NCBI GenBank assembly: GCA_016871495.1
Contig: VHDF01000044.1
Coordinates: 1-37,122, forward strand
Length of the DNA: 37,122 nt
Direction of reading: 5' to 3'
DNA from: Verrucomicrobiota bacterium
GTDB lineage: Bacteria > Verrucomicrobiota > Verrucomicrobiia > Limisphaerales > VHDF01
The position numbers and the translations under genes are program-made. The notes under the pieces are model-generated. The model did not search any database, was not told the DNA's origin, and saw only the letters and a list, made by a program, of their open reading frames with translations. How positions within the stretch are numbered: the first letter of the stretch is position 1; every line of letters starts with the position of its first letter. Shown in pieces: positions 23,753 through 32,531 of the stretch.

Positions 23753-24227
23753 CTGGCTTCAGGTTGAATTTCGGAAAGAATCCCGGCACGCGTCCCGCAT
23801 ACTCGGCGTAATCCGCAAATCGCTCCCGCAGATGCGCTTCTTCCAGCATGGATTTGCGCTTCAAAACCGCCGCCAAAACCAACGCCGCGCCCAACGCGCA
23901 TCGGCTTTCCCAAAAAATGGACCAACCCAGCGTGGACAGCATTAAGCCGCCGTAAAGGGGATGCCTCACCCGTGCATAGTTTCCACGCGTCACCAGGATG
24001 GCTCCGGGAGGGAGCGCCGGGCCGGTGGTTCGCTGAGACCCGAGGGATCGAACTCCCGCCAACCCGAGCAACCCGCCGACGCCAATCAAAGCTAAGCCCG
24101 CCAGCGTCGCCACCAGAACTTGGCCCGGACTTCCCCACCCCACCCCCGCCACCACGACCCACAAGCTCAAAACGTTCTGAACCCAAGTCCAAGCCGATCC
24201 GAACCGCGCTCGAAATCGCGCCGACAT
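23694..24227 (-). CDS. ICMT/PEMT-type membrane methyltransferase
   Basis: A 177-residue membrane protein of the isoprenylcysteine carboxyl methyltransferase/phospholipid methyltransferase type. Seen: four or so hydrophobic segments (LSLWVVVAGVGW, VLVATLAGLALIGVGGLLGL, LMLSTLGWSIFW, ALGAALVLAAVL), the SAM-binding pattern TRGNYARVRHPLYGG and the following EEAHLRERFADYAEYAGRVPGFFP, a classic family ending. The reading frame continues ~25 residues past that ending into the dispersed repeat at 23617-23752, giving a charged tail (LERQKSDES) likely gained with the repeat. It starts 6 bp after the SGNH-hydrolase stop. The methyl acceptor is unknown. Confidence 0.87.
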   Translation of the reverse strand: MSARFRARFGSAWTWVQNVLSLWVVVAGVGWGSPGQVLVATLAGLALIGVGGLLGLAGVRSLGSQRTTGPALPPGAILVTRGNYARVRHPLYGGLMLSTLGWSIFWESRCALGAALVLAAVLKRKSMLEEAHLRERFADYAEYAGRVPGFFPKFNLKPAVQRRRDAPKLERQKSDES

Positions 24228-24233
24228 GAATGC

Positions 24234-25181
24234 TCAGTAAGGCAGCGCCTCCTGAATCCGGCGGTTGAGCTCCTCCGCTTTGGCCAACGCCTCGGGCAAG
24301 GGGATTCCCCGCTTCATCCCAGGCCGCAAGTGCCGCGCATGGCTCAACCAAGAGTCCTTCATCCACCGCTGCTTCTCTTGGACCAACGCCAACACTTCAG
24401 CGCCACGCGAGTAAGCCCCAAGGACATCCATGGGGCGCTCCACCTCGAGAATTCTGTCCGCCGCCCCAAAAAACTGAAGCAATGGCTGGGCAATGACCCA
24501 GTGCCCGGCTTCCGTCGGATGAACTCCATCGGGAGCCAGGCGATACGAGGGATTGGACTTTCGCCGTTCCTCCAAATGCCGGCCCATGTGGCGGTGCAGG
24601 TCGATAACCTCCCAGCCATGGGTCCGCTGCCCCACGAGCCATTCGGCATAGCGATCCAAAACGCGATCATAGTTGAACGGCTTGTTGGAGCCTGCAGGCG
24701 GATCAAAGGTCGGCGGCGTCACATGGATCATCCGGGCGCCGCGGCTTCGAACCTGTTCGCGCAACTTCTCGATGCCCGCGCGAAACCGCTGAAACCGCTG
24801 TTCATCCCAATCCAGGTAAATGCCATCGTTCATCCCGTAGCAAGCCACCACGCAATCCGGACGCACGGCGTCCAACACCCTGGTCAATCGCTCGTGAAGA
24901 TCAGGCCGGGGAAACTGGCCTCCCGCGTGGCCGTCCTCGGATAACCCCGAAACCGTTTCGCTGGGCAGTCCTGCATTGGCCACCTCACCTCGCCAGTCAG
25001 GATACCGGAGGCGAAGCCACGCTTCGAAGATTTCAACGAAATGGCCGGCGTAAGTGATGCTGTCCCCGAGAAACAGCAGCCGCTGGGCAGACGGCGCCGC
25101 AGACGGGGCGGCCAGGGCGGTTGCGGACCAAACGGCAGTCCAAGCGCAACACAGAAAAACCAGACGGACACTCGTGATCAT
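24234..25181 (-). CDS. Secreted SGNH/GDSL hydrolase
   Basis: A 315-residue predicted exported esterase. Seen: a signal peptide (VRLVFLCCAWTAVWSATALAAP), block I FLGDSITYAG with nucleophile Ser, block II Gly in NAGLPSETVSG, block III YGMNDG, and block V DGVHPTEAGHWV with Asp and His. The SGNH set is complete. A C-terminal helical extension of ~90 residues follows the catalytic block. The start at 25181 places the signal peptide at the N-terminus; the frame is open to 25289 but the extra residues lack leader character. Family members deacetylate polysaccharides or cleave esters; the specific target is not readable. Confidence 0.9.
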   Translation of the reverse strand: MITSVRLVFLCCAWTAVWSATALAAPSAAPSAQRLLFLGDSITYAGHFVEIFEAWLRLRYPDWRGEVANAGLPSETVSGLSEDGHAGGQFPRPDLHERLTRVLDAVRPDCVVACYGMNDGIYLDWDEQRFQRFRAGIEKLREQVRSRGARMIHVTPPTFDPPAGSNKPFNYDRVLDRYAEWLVGQRTHGWEVIDLHRHMGRHLEERRKSNPSYRLAPDGVHPTEAGHWVIAQPLLQFFGAADRILEVERPMDVLGAYSRGAEVLALVQEKQRWMKDSWLSHARHLRPGMKRGIPLPEALAKAEELNRRIQEALPY

Positions 25182-25370
25182 GGGGAGCAACAGGGGTTCA
25201 AACGGCGGAGCATCGATACCATCGGCGCGGGCGAATGTCGAAGAGAACTGCCGATCCACGGTCCCGAGCTCGTGACGCAAGGAAGCCACCCTTCGCGCTA
25301 AAGTTTGAATTGTTCGGGTGCCACAGCGCGTCTACTCTTCTATCGAAGATTCCCAACTCCCACTCCTCTT

Positions 25371-26714
25371 ATGAATTCCACCCTCAACCGGCGCCGCTTC
25401 CTCCGGCGGGCCGTTCACTCCGGCGCCGGGCTCCTCCTTTTGCGAAACAGCAAGCTGGCCTTCGCCTACGAGGCCAACAGTAAACTCAACATCGCGGGCA
25501 TCGGAGTCGGCGGACAAGGCCGCGGCATTCTCGACGCATTCCATCGTTTTGGACACAACATCGTGGCGCTTTGCGACGTCGATGAGCAGCGCGCGGGTGA
25601 CATTTTTTCCAAACATCCTTTCGCCAGGCGCTACCAGGATTTTCGAAAAATGTTCGACGAGATGGAGAGAGGCATCGACGCGGTTCTCGTCGCCACACCG
25701 GATCACACCCATGCCGTCGCCGCCATGGCCGCGATGCGGCGCGGCAAACATGTCTACTGCGAAAAACCCCTCACCCGCACCGTCCATGAATCTCGCGTGA
25801 TGCGGGAAGCCGCCCTGCGCCACAAGGTCGTCACGCAGATGGGAAATCAGGGTTCGGCGGAATCGCGCTTGCGCCGGGCCGTCGAGCTGGTCTGGGGCGG
25901 CGTGATCGGCGAGGTGCGGGAAGCGCACATCTGGTTCGGCGGAGGCAACGGCCCGATGAAGCGTCCCGCGGAATCCCCGGCGGCACCCGCCGGATTGAAC
26001 TGGGATCTTTGGCTCGGCCCCGCACCGTGGCGGCCTTATCACTCCGCCTACGCCCCGGCGAGCTGGCGCGCCTGGCGGGACTTTGGCAGCGGCATCGTCG
26101 GCGACTTCGCCTGCCATACGGCCAACATCATGTTCAGAGCGCTGCGGTTGGAGGAACTCTGGGATCCCGCCCAAGCGGGCGCCCGCTCCATCATCCGCGT
26201 TCAATCCTGGCCCTCGGAGGTGGATCGAGAAGGGTATCCAACCAGCTCCAAGACGCTCATCGAGATTCCCGCTCGCGGAGCCCTTCCCCCGGTCAAGATG
26301 ACCTGGTACGCGAAGGAAAAACCCTCCGAAGACCTGATGCTGGGCCACAAAAGAGGCGATTGGGGAGATTTGCTCGTGGGATCCAAAGGCTCGCTCTATT
26401 CGGACAACCCTTGGAACGCGCATTACGTGTTGCTGCCCGAAAAGAAGTTCGAGGATTTCAAAGGAGGGCCCGCGGAATCCCTGCCCAGAAGCAAAGGCCA
26501 TCAGTGGGAATGGGTGGAAGCCTGCAAAGGCAATGGCAAGACCTTCTCGCCGTTCGAAATCGGAGGGCCCCTCACCGAACTCGCCCAACTCGCCAATCTC
26601 GCCACCCTGGTCGAGGGACCGTTGGAATTCGACGCTTTGAGCGGAAAGATCCTCAATTCCACCGCCGCGAGCGCTCTTCTGCACCGCGAGTATCGCGCCG
26701 GATGGACCCTGTAA
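25371..26714 (+). CDS. Tat-exported Gfo/Idh/MocA-family oxidoreductase (1)
   Basis: A 447-residue predicted NAD(P)-dependent oxidoreductase carrying a twin-arginine leader (LNRRRFLRRAVHSGAGLLLL). Seen: the Rossmann motif IAGIGVGGQGRG, ALCDVDEQRA, ATPDHTHAVAAM, the catalytic-type CEKPLTR, and a C-terminal domain including GDFACHTANIMFRAL. Such Tat-directed proteins are abundant in Planctomycetota and Verrucomicrobiota, and are thought to act on sugars with a tightly held cofactor. The ATG at 25371 starts the leader. A second family member follows after 99 bp with its own leader. The substrate is unknown. Confidence 0.92.
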   Translation: MNSTLNRRRFLRRAVHSGAGLLLLRNSKLAFAYEANSKLNIAGIGVGGQGRGILDAFHRFGHNIVALCDVDEQRAGDIFSKHPFARRYQDFRKMFDEMERGIDAVLVATPDHTHAVAAMAAMRRGKHVYCEKPLTRTVHESRVMREAALRHKVVTQMGNQGSAESRLRRAVELVWGGVIGEVREAHIWFGGGNGPMKRPAESPAAPAGLNWDLWLGPAPWRPYHSAYAPASWRAWRDFGSGIVGDFACHTANIMFRALRLEELWDPAQAGARSIIRVQSWPSEVDREGYPTSSKTLIEIPARGALPPVKMTWYAKEKPSEDLMLGHKRGDWGDLLVGSKGSLYSDNPWNAHYVLLPEKKFEDFKGGPAESLPRSKGHQWEWVEACKGNGKTFSPFEIGGPLTELAQLANLATLVEGPLEFDALSGKILNSTAASALLHREYRAGWTL

Positions 26715-26813
26715 TATGCCCGGCCATCTCCCACCATCAACGCTCGAATCCACCCACCGCCGCGCTCCAATTTCTGCATTGACCTGAGAACCCTCCTGCC
26801 CCGAAATCATAGC

Positions 26814-28202
26814 ATGAATCCATCCCAATCCCCAACCCCATCCCCGTCCCGACGCGAGTTCATCAAGACGTCCGGCAAATTCGTCGCGGCCTCCGCCCTC
26901 GCGGGGGTGGCCCTCCCCCATGTTCATCCTGCGGGAAGCAGCCTCGTGCAAGCGGCTCTCGTGGGCTGCGGTGGACGCGGCACCGGCGCGGCTTCAGACG
27001 CGTTGGGCACCAGCCAGCTCGGCCCCGTGAAACTCGTCGCCATGGCGGACGTTTTCAACAGCAAGCTCAAGACCAGCTACGACGCCATCCAACGCCGGCA
27101 TCCCAATCAAGTCGATGTGTCCGATGACCGGAAACACATCGGCTTCGACGGCTACCGCCATGCCATGGATCAATTGAAGCCTGGTGACGTGGTGATCCTG
27201 ACCACCCCGCTCGCGTTCCGCTGGGTTCAATTGGATTACGCGATCAAGAAGGGCTTGAATGTGTTCATGGAGAAGCCGCTGACCGCGGATGGTCCGACGT
27301 CGCGCCGCATGCTCAAGCTCTCCGAGGAAGCGGACAAAAAGAACCTCAAGGTGGGTGTCGGCCTGATGTCCCGCCACAGCCGCGCCCTGCAGGAACTCGA
27401 GAAACGCATCCGTGGCGGCGAGATCGGCGACATCATCAACTTGCGCGGATACCGCATGCACGGCCCCGTGGGATCGGCCTATTCAGACAAATGGCCGGGC
27501 CAGCCAAATGAACTGCTCTGGCAGATTCAGCGGTTTCACAGCTTTCTCTGGGCCAGCGGCGGCTGCTACAGCGATTTCTACATTCACCATGTGGACCACC
27601 TTTGCATGATGAAAGGCGCCTGGCCCGTGAAAGCGATGGGCATCGGCGGACGCCACTACCGCGAAAACAAGATCGATCAGAATTTCGACAGCTACTCCGT
27701 CGAGTACACCTTCGCGGATGGCACGAAGATGTACATGGACGGCCGTCACGTTCTCGGCTGCAAGAACATCTATTCGAGCTACGCACACGGGAGCAAAGGC
27801 TTCGCCGTGATTTCCAAGCAGGGGGATTGTGGTGGTCCCTCGAGCACTTACCGTGGCCAGAACATCGACCGCTCCAAGATGATCTGGCAGTCCAACGACA
27901 ACACCAGTCCCTACGCGAACGAATGGGAAGACCTCATGGCGGCAATTCGCAACGACAAGCCTTACAACGAGTGCAAGCGCGGCGTGGAAGCCAGCGTTGT
28001 GACCAGCATGGGCCGCATGTCCGCGCACACCGGCGAGGAAGTGACCTACGACGATTTCCTGAACTCCGAGCATGAGTATGCTCCGGGCGCGGATAAGTTC
28101 ACCATGGACAGTCCGGCTCCTTTGCAGGCCGACAAGGATGGAAAGTATCCCATCCCCCTCCCCGGCATCTGCACCAAGACCGAATATCCGGTGAAGGCCT
28201 GA
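26814..28202 (+). CDS. Tat-exported Gfo/Idh/MocA-family oxidoreductase (2)
   Basis: A 462-residue oxidoreductase with the twin-arginine leader PSRREFIKTSGKFVAASALAG. Seen: a Rossmann motif ALVGCGGRGTGA, VAMADVF, VVILTTPLAFRW, EKPLTADGP, GVGLMSRHSR, and the substrate-domain segment CYSDFYIHHVDHLCMMKGAWP with clustered His. The second half (YSSYAHGSKGFAVISKQGD) is typical of this export-type branch. It is not a close duplicate of the preceding gene; the two differ across most of their length. A good intrinsic terminator follows 28 bp after the stop, so the pair probably ends a transcript. Confidence 0.93.
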   Translation: MNPSQSPTPSPSRREFIKTSGKFVAASALAGVALPHVHPAGSSLVQAALVGCGGRGTGAASDALGTSQLGPVKLVAMADVFNSKLKTSYDAIQRRHPNQVDVSDDRKHIGFDGYRHAMDQLKPGDVVILTTPLAFRWVQLDYAIKKGLNVFMEKPLTADGPTSRRMLKLSEEADKKNLKVGVGLMSRHSRALQELEKRIRGGEIGDIINLRGYRMHGPVGSAYSDKWPGQPNELLWQIQRFHSFLWASGGCYSDFYIHHVDHLCMMKGAWPVKAMGIGGRHYRENKIDQNFDSYSVEYTFADGTKMYMDGRHVLGCKNIYSSYAHGSKGFAVISKQGDCGGPSSTYRGQNIDRSKMIWQSNDNTSPYANEWEDLMAAIRNDKPYNECKRGVEASVVTSMGRMSAHTGEEVTYDDFLNSEHEYAPGADKFTMDSPAPLQADKDGKYPIPLPGICTKTEYPVKA

Positions 28203-28230
28203 GCCCGCCCTTCGTCCATCCACCGCAGCG

Positions 28231-28261
28231 AGGCCAACGGGTGCGCCCGGTTGGCCTTTTG
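28231..28261 (+). terminator. Intrinsic terminator after the oxidoreductase pair
   Basis: Arms AGGCCAACGGG and CCCGGTTGGCCT pair over 11 bp with a single bulged G and a 4-nt loop (TGCG), followed by TTTT and GCTT. This is the clearest rho-independent terminator in the window. Confidence 0.8.
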
Positions 28262-28499
28262 CTTGCCTTCCGGAAGTCAAGGGCAGCGAACACCGTTGAA
28301 GGCTCCGCGTTCGGATCGTGGATTGCTCCGAAGAATCGGCCGCAGCAGTTTCTCGATCCATGAATCCGCGGCGTTTCCATTCCGGGTCGCATCGCTTCCA
28401 AGCTCAGACCCTCACCGTGCTTCGCACCCATGCCATCGCCCCTCGGAAGCGCTGGGCCATGGAGCGGGAGGAGATCGCCGCGGCCGATGGGCGCGAGCG

Positions 28500-28518
28500 G
28501 AAGCGCCGTGAACGGCGC
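28500..28518 (+). repeat. REP-like palindromic motif, copy 3
   Basis: The core GAAGCGCCGTGAACGGCGC has arms GCGCCGT and ACGGCGC around GA. Both arms changed together relative to copies 1 and 2 (GCGGCGT/ACGCCGC), so the hairpin is preserved by compensatory change. CCCCGACCCC and GGATGCACCGC follow. Confidence 0.55.
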
Positions 28519-28619
28519 GCCCCGACCCCTTGCGGATGCACCGCTCTCAAAATGGATGGGAGTTCCCGCTTGAATTGAAAGAAACGTTCAGGCGAGATTC
28601 CCACCCCTGTAACCGAACT

Positions 28620-29087
28620 ATGACGCTCGCGGACATCGTTCAACGAGAGCACATCATCGACGACCTGAAGGCTTCCAGTCGCTGGGAAGCCATCGACGAA
28701 CTCATCGACCGTCTGGTCGAGTGCGGTCGCATCAAGCTGGAGCACCGCGAGGCCATCGCCTCCGTCGTTAAAAAAAGGGAAATCTCGATGAGCACGGGTA
28801 TTGGCTTCGGCATCGGCATCCCGCACGCCTCCACCGAACTGGTCACCGAAGTCATGGGCGCGTTCGGCCGATCCAAGAAAGGCGTCAATTTCGACGCACT
28901 CGACAATCAGCCCGTCCACCTGGTGGTGCTGTTCCTCGTCCCCCACGGCCAGTTCCAAAAGCATCTCCACACTTTGGCCAACATCGCCAAAATGCTTCAT
29001 CATCGCGACTTCCGCCAAGCCCTCGAGGAAAGCCCGGGCGCCGATGAAATCCTGGGGCTGATTCATTCCCAATCCACGCGGAAATGA
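28620..29087 (+). CDS. PTS EIIA (fructose/Ntr-type) domain protein
   Basis: A 155-residue single-domain EIIA of the fructose/mannitol/PtsN fold. Seen: the phospho-acceptor region GIGFGIGIPHAST with His69, a preceding basic KKREISMSTG segment, and QPVHLVVLFLVPHG, typical of the family. No EI, HPr, IIB or IIC gene is near, so a regulatory PtsN-like role fed by a separate phosphorelay is more likely than sugar transport. The ATG at 28620 gives the standard length; an in-frame ATG at 28530 would add an unrelated tail. argS follows 49 bp downstream. Confidence 0.9.
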   Translation: MTLADIVQREHIIDDLKASSRWEAIDELIDRLVECGRIKLEHREAIASVVKKREISMSTGIGFGIGIPHASTELVTEVMGAFGRSKKGVNFDALDNQPVHLVVLFLVPHGQFQKHLHTLANIAKMLHHRDFRQALEESPGADEILGLIHSQSTRK

Positions 29088-29136
29088 CCGGTTCTTCCGC
29101 CGGATTCCGCCCCGCCTCTTTCCACCGTCCCGTCCT

Positions 29137-30903
29137 GTGCTCCCCCATCGCGCCATTGAGGAACGCTTGCAAGCCTCCGCATCGCGTCTTTTTGCGGAGG
29201 CTGATCCCGCCCTGTTTTCCGTCCGGCCTTGCCCGGACGCACGACACGGCGACTACCAAGTTTCCGCCATCATGGCGCTGGCCAAAGCCCGAAAAACGGC
29301 CCCCCGCCCTTTGGCCGAGCAACTGAAGAATTCCCTGGACCTTTCGGACCTTTGCGAAGCGGTGGAAGTTGCGGGCGCCGGATTCATCAACTTTCGACTC
29401 CGCAAGGAAACCTTCACGAGCGCCCTGCAAACGGAAGGATCCGGCCCGCGCCCCCTCCTGGAGGCGGCTCGCCATCCGCAGACTCTGGTCATCGACTTCA
29501 GCTCGCCCAACGTCGCCAAACCCATGCATGTCGGGCACATTCGCTCCACCGTGCTTGGCGATTGTTTGGCGCGCCTCAACCGACTTATCGGCCACCGCGT
29601 CATCACCGACAATCATCTCGGAGATTGGGGCACCCAGTTTGGAAAACTCCTGGTGGGTTGGAAACAATACCTCGACCCCTCCGCACTCAAGACGAACCCA
29701 ATCGCCGAATTGGAGCGGCTCTACAAACTCGTCAACCAGGCGTCGGAATCTCAGCCCGAAGTTCTGGAGGCAGCCCGCCGCGAACTCGTGGCCCTCCAAC
29801 AGGGCCAGCCCGAAAATCTGGCCATTTGGCGCGAAATGATCCGGCTTTCCCAGGACCAGTTCGATCGAGTTTATGGAAGGCTGGGCATTCAATTCGATCA
29901 TACCCTGGGCGAAAGTTTCTACAATCCCCAACTCCAGGGCGTCGTGAACCAAATGCTCGAACGCGGCGTCGCCCGCCAAAGCGATGGCGCCGTTTGCGTG
30001 TTCTCCGACGGAACGTGTCCTCCCAAAGACGACCCCTTCCTCATTCAACGAGACGGAGAATGGCTTCCCAACCCCTTTCTCGTCCGTAAGAGCGATGGCG
30101 CCTCCAATTACGCCACCACCGATCTGGCCACCCTGGATTATCGCCAGAGAACCTGGTCGCCCCATCGAATTCTCTATGTCACGGATGGCCGCCAGCAACT
30201 CCACTTTCGCCAACTCTTCGCCGCGTTTCGCAGGTGGCAACCCGCTCATCGAACCCGGCTGGAACACATCTGGTTCGGCTCCATTTTAGCCGAGGATGGT
30301 AAACCCTTCAAAACTCGGTCGGGTGAAACCGTCCGGCTCGAGGACTTGCTCGACGAAGCGGAGGAACGAGCGCTCGCCGTCGTCACCGCCAAGAACCCGG
30401 AATGGACGGAATCCGACCGCCGCCATATCGCCCGCGTGGTCGCCATCGGCGCCATCAAGTACGCTGACCTGCTGCCAAACCGCCAGAGCGATTACCTCTT
30501 TAGCTGGGACAAAATGCTCGCCCTCAACGGCAATACGGCGGTTTACCTCCTCTACGCCTGCGCCCGCATCCACAGCCTCCTGCGCAAATCAGGCGCCACG
30601 CCTGGAGCGGAAGCCAGCCTCGAAGCGTTGCGTCTCGAGGCTCCGGAGGAAATCGCTCTCGCCAGACTTCTCCTCAATTACGGGCTGGTGCTGGAGGCCG
30701 CTGCCGAGGAATGCCGCCCCAATTACCTCTGCAATTACCTCTACGAACTGGCCGGACTCCTGGCTCGATTCTGGGAGAACTGCCCGGTCCTCAAGGCCGC
30801 CGAGACGGAACGTCATTCGCGTCTCGCCCTCAGCCGCCTCTCAGGCCAAGTGTTGAAGCAGGGCCTTGAAACCCTCGGCATCAGCACGCTCGATCACATG
30901 TGA
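29137..30903 (+). CDS. argS: Arginyl-tRNA synthetase
   Basis: A 588-residue class I aminoacyl-tRNA synthetase. Seen: an N-terminal additional domain with AGAGFINFRL, the HIGH-type motif HVGH (131-134) in NVAKPMHVGHIRST, TDNHLGDWGTQFG, DFSSPNVAK, YVTDGRQQLHFRQLF, the KMSK-region equivalent DGKPFKTRSGETVRL, then the anticodon-binding DALR-type domain with NTAVYLLYACARIHS. Length is normal. The start is the GTG at 29137 because no in-frame ATG lies between it and the upstream gene. An internal ATG near 29270 would truncate the N-domain. It converges with the ceramidase-like gene. Confidence 0.96.
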   Translation: MLPHRAIEERLQASASRLFAEADPALFSVRPCPDARHGDYQVSAIMALAKARKTAPRPLAEQLKNSLDLSDLCEAVEVAGAGFINFRLRKETFTSALQTEGSGPRPLLEAARHPQTLVIDFSSPNVAKPMHVGHIRSTVLGDCLARLNRLIGHRVITDNHLGDWGTQFGKLLVGWKQYLDPSALKTNPIAELERLYKLVNQASESQPEVLEAARRELVALQQGQPENLAIWREMIRLSQDQFDRVYGRLGIQFDHTLGESFYNPQLQGVVNQMLERGVARQSDGAVCVFSDGTCPPKDDPFLIQRDGEWLPNPFLVRKSDGASNYATTDLATLDYRQRTWSPHRILYVTDGRQQLHFRQLFAAFRRWQPAHRTRLEHIWFGSILAEDGKPFKTRSGETVRLEDLLDEAEERALAVVTAKNPEWTESDRRHIARVVAIGAIKYADLLPNRQSDYLFSWDKMLALNGNTAVYLLYACARIHSLLRKSGATPGAEASLEALRLEAPEEIALARLLLNYGLVLEAAAEECRPNYLCNYLYELAGLLARFWENCPVLKAAETERHSRLALSRLSGQVLKQGLETLGISTLDHM

Positions 30904-30925
30904 GGGCCGCCCGTCCCCCGGGTGA

Positions 30926-30966
30926 GAGTTGAACGCCACTCGTCGGAGATCTCCGAGATTCAACTC
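30926..30966. terminator. Nested palindrome between convergent genes
   Basis: Outer arms GAGTTGAA and TTCAACTC enclose a perfect 12-bp palindrome CGGAGATCTCCG (30944-30955). It lies in the 86-bp gap between the convergent argS and ceramidase-like genes. Neither strand has a U-tract after it, so a bidirectional terminator or mRNA 3'-end stabiliser is possible but unproven. Confidence 0.4.
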
Positions 30967-30989
30967 GCGCTCGGAATCCTGGCGGACCG

Positions 30990-32525
30990 TCACTTCAATT
31001 CCGGGGCGAGGTTCCCATAAGACCACGGTGCGCGAAAAGGAGGCGCCGGCGGGGGAATCGGAACCGGGCCGGGCGTCATTTCACGAGCCAGGGCAATGCC
31101 CGCTTCGGCCATCTTTCTTCCAGCCGAAACCTCCAGGTTGCTGTAGGCCGTCAAGCGCGTCTCATAACCGCCACCCTGAGCCCCAAAAGCTTCCTCGGTC
31201 GGAACATAGCCCACGATTCCATTGGCCAGCTCCACCGGAAACGTGAAGGGAAACTTGCTCCCCTTCTTGATGTCCAAGCCGTATTGCACAAAATACTCAG
31301 CGGGGTTCGTGACCAAAACGACTGGACCGATCTGCATCGCTTGCACTTCCACCTCCACTTCGGGCCGCGCCTTCGCCATGGCATCCAGGAGCACAGTTTC
31401 CTTGGCAAAGGTCCATTCCGTTTCACCGACCTCCTTTGGATCCCTCTTCACCAGTTCCACCGCCTTCTTCACCTTCTCCGCCGTGGGCAGCCGTCGGGGT
31501 GACTTCCAGACCTTGCTCCGCGCGTCGAGGGGTATGACTCGACCGGCGCCGCGACGGATGAGCAGCAGCGTTTTGTAGGCCTCCGCGCCCACCCGCCCGC
31601 CGACGATGCTCCACCACTCCTCCGCATCGGGATTCTGGAAACGAGTCAAATTGTCCACCTGGGTGATGTCGCCCGATGCGCCCTGCAAGAACACCACCGG
31701 CAATGCCCCATCCCCCGTGGCCTTCCGCAGGGTTTCCTCCATCGAACCGATCCAACTGGCGGAGATGCCCCCGGGGCTTGTGGTGGCGTGACAGGCAAAA
31801 TTCACGACCACACCCAGGCATCGACCTTTCAAGTCCCACACCCCGATCACGCCCACTTCAGGATCGATCGGTCCCGCGTAACCGATCACTTCGGGATTGC
31901 CCGCGCCCGGATGCGAAAACGTCAACCCCCCTTTCATGCGCAACCGCCGGTTGAAGGAAACTTTATCCTCGTGCCCCACCCCAGCCGCCACTTTCGCGTC
32001 CACACGATGGTCGTGAGCCTCGACCACGGCGTCCGCGATTTGCCGCAGTAATCGCTGGTCGTACCCCGGATTGGAGATGATGGTCTTGTTTTCCGCCAAT
32101 TCCCGCACCCAGGGCTCGGCTTGATCAAAATCGCCCGGCTCGCTCATCCCCATGGGCCCCGAGGAATGGGAATGCGAAGCGCCGATAAGGACGTGATCAC
32201 CAGGAATGCCGCAACGCCTTTGGATCTCGTTCCGGGCCAGCTTCGTGAGATGCCGGGTGATGAAGAGCAGATCAATTCCAACCACGGCCACCTTCTTCCG
32301 CCCGTCATCGAACACCGCGGCCCGCACCTTGCAGGCATCGTGAAAACTTCGATGATAGCTCTTGCCGTAACCGCCCGGCGCCTCCATGCCAAGATCCGGT
32401 GTGATGTCTCGCTCCGAGAATCCCGCCTTGATCGGCTGAGACGTCTCCTGCGCTCGCGCGGAGAAAATCCCTATCGCAGCCAAAACCAGCCCGCAGAAAT
32501 ATCCCACTCCAGATCGACGATTCAT
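30990..32525 (-). CDS. Neutral/alkaline ceramidase-like hydrolase
   Basis: A 511-residue predicted secreted hydrolase related to the N-terminal catalytic domain of neutral non-lysosomal ceramidases. Seen: a signal peptide (YFCGLVLAAIGIFSARAQ), opening KAGFSERDITPDLGM, AVVGIDLLFIT, zinc-site-like GASHSHSSGP (His118, His120), VVNFACHATTSPGG and PAEYFVQYGL. It is shorter than true ceramidases (about 640 residues or more) because the C-terminal immunoglobulin-like domain is missing. Many such proteins occur in Planctomycetota and Verrucomicrobiota, where ceramide is an unlikely main substrate. It starts 6 bp after the PVC haem protein stop, as the last gene of that operon. Confidence 0.9.
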   Translation of the reverse strand: MNRRSGVGYFCGLVLAAIGIFSARAQETSQPIKAGFSERDITPDLGMEAPGGYGKSYHRSFHDACKVRAAVFDDGRKKVAVVGIDLLFITRHLTKLARNEIQRRCGIPGDHVLIGASHSHSSGPMGMSEPGDFDQAEPWVRELAENKTIISNPGYDQRLLRQIADAVVEAHDHRVDAKVAAGVGHEDKVSFNRRLRMKGGLTFSHPGAGNPEVIGYAGPIDPEVGVIGVWDLKGRCLGVVVNFACHATTSPGGISASWIGSMEETLRKATGDGALPVVFLQGASGDITQVDNLTRFQNPDAEEWWSIVGGRVGAEAYKTLLLIRRGAGRVIPLDARSKVWKSPRRLPTAEKVKKAVELVKRDPKEVGETEWTFAKETVLLDAMAKARPEVEVEVQAMQIGPVVLVTNPAEYFVQYGLDIKKGSKFPFTFPVELANGIVGYVPTEEAFGAQGGGYETRLTAYSNLEVSAGRKMAEAGIALAREMTPGPVPIPPPAPPFRAPWSYGNLAPELK

Positions 32526-32531
32526 AAGAAA

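Larger units (their letters stand above)
28203..28619. other. Gap between oxidoreductase and EIIA-like gene
   Basis: A 417-bp stretch with an intrinsic terminator (28231-28261) and the third palindromic motif (28500-28518). No protein gene is supported; short frames have no family features. The EIIA promoter presumably lies in its right end. Confidence 0.6.

Noticed and set aside
30841-31026. A 61-codon minus-strand frame between argS and the ceramidase-like gene
   Set aside because: It looks fairly protein-like (EVTVRQDSERELN) but overlaps the 3' ends of both firm genes and runs through a palindrome; no family is recognised.
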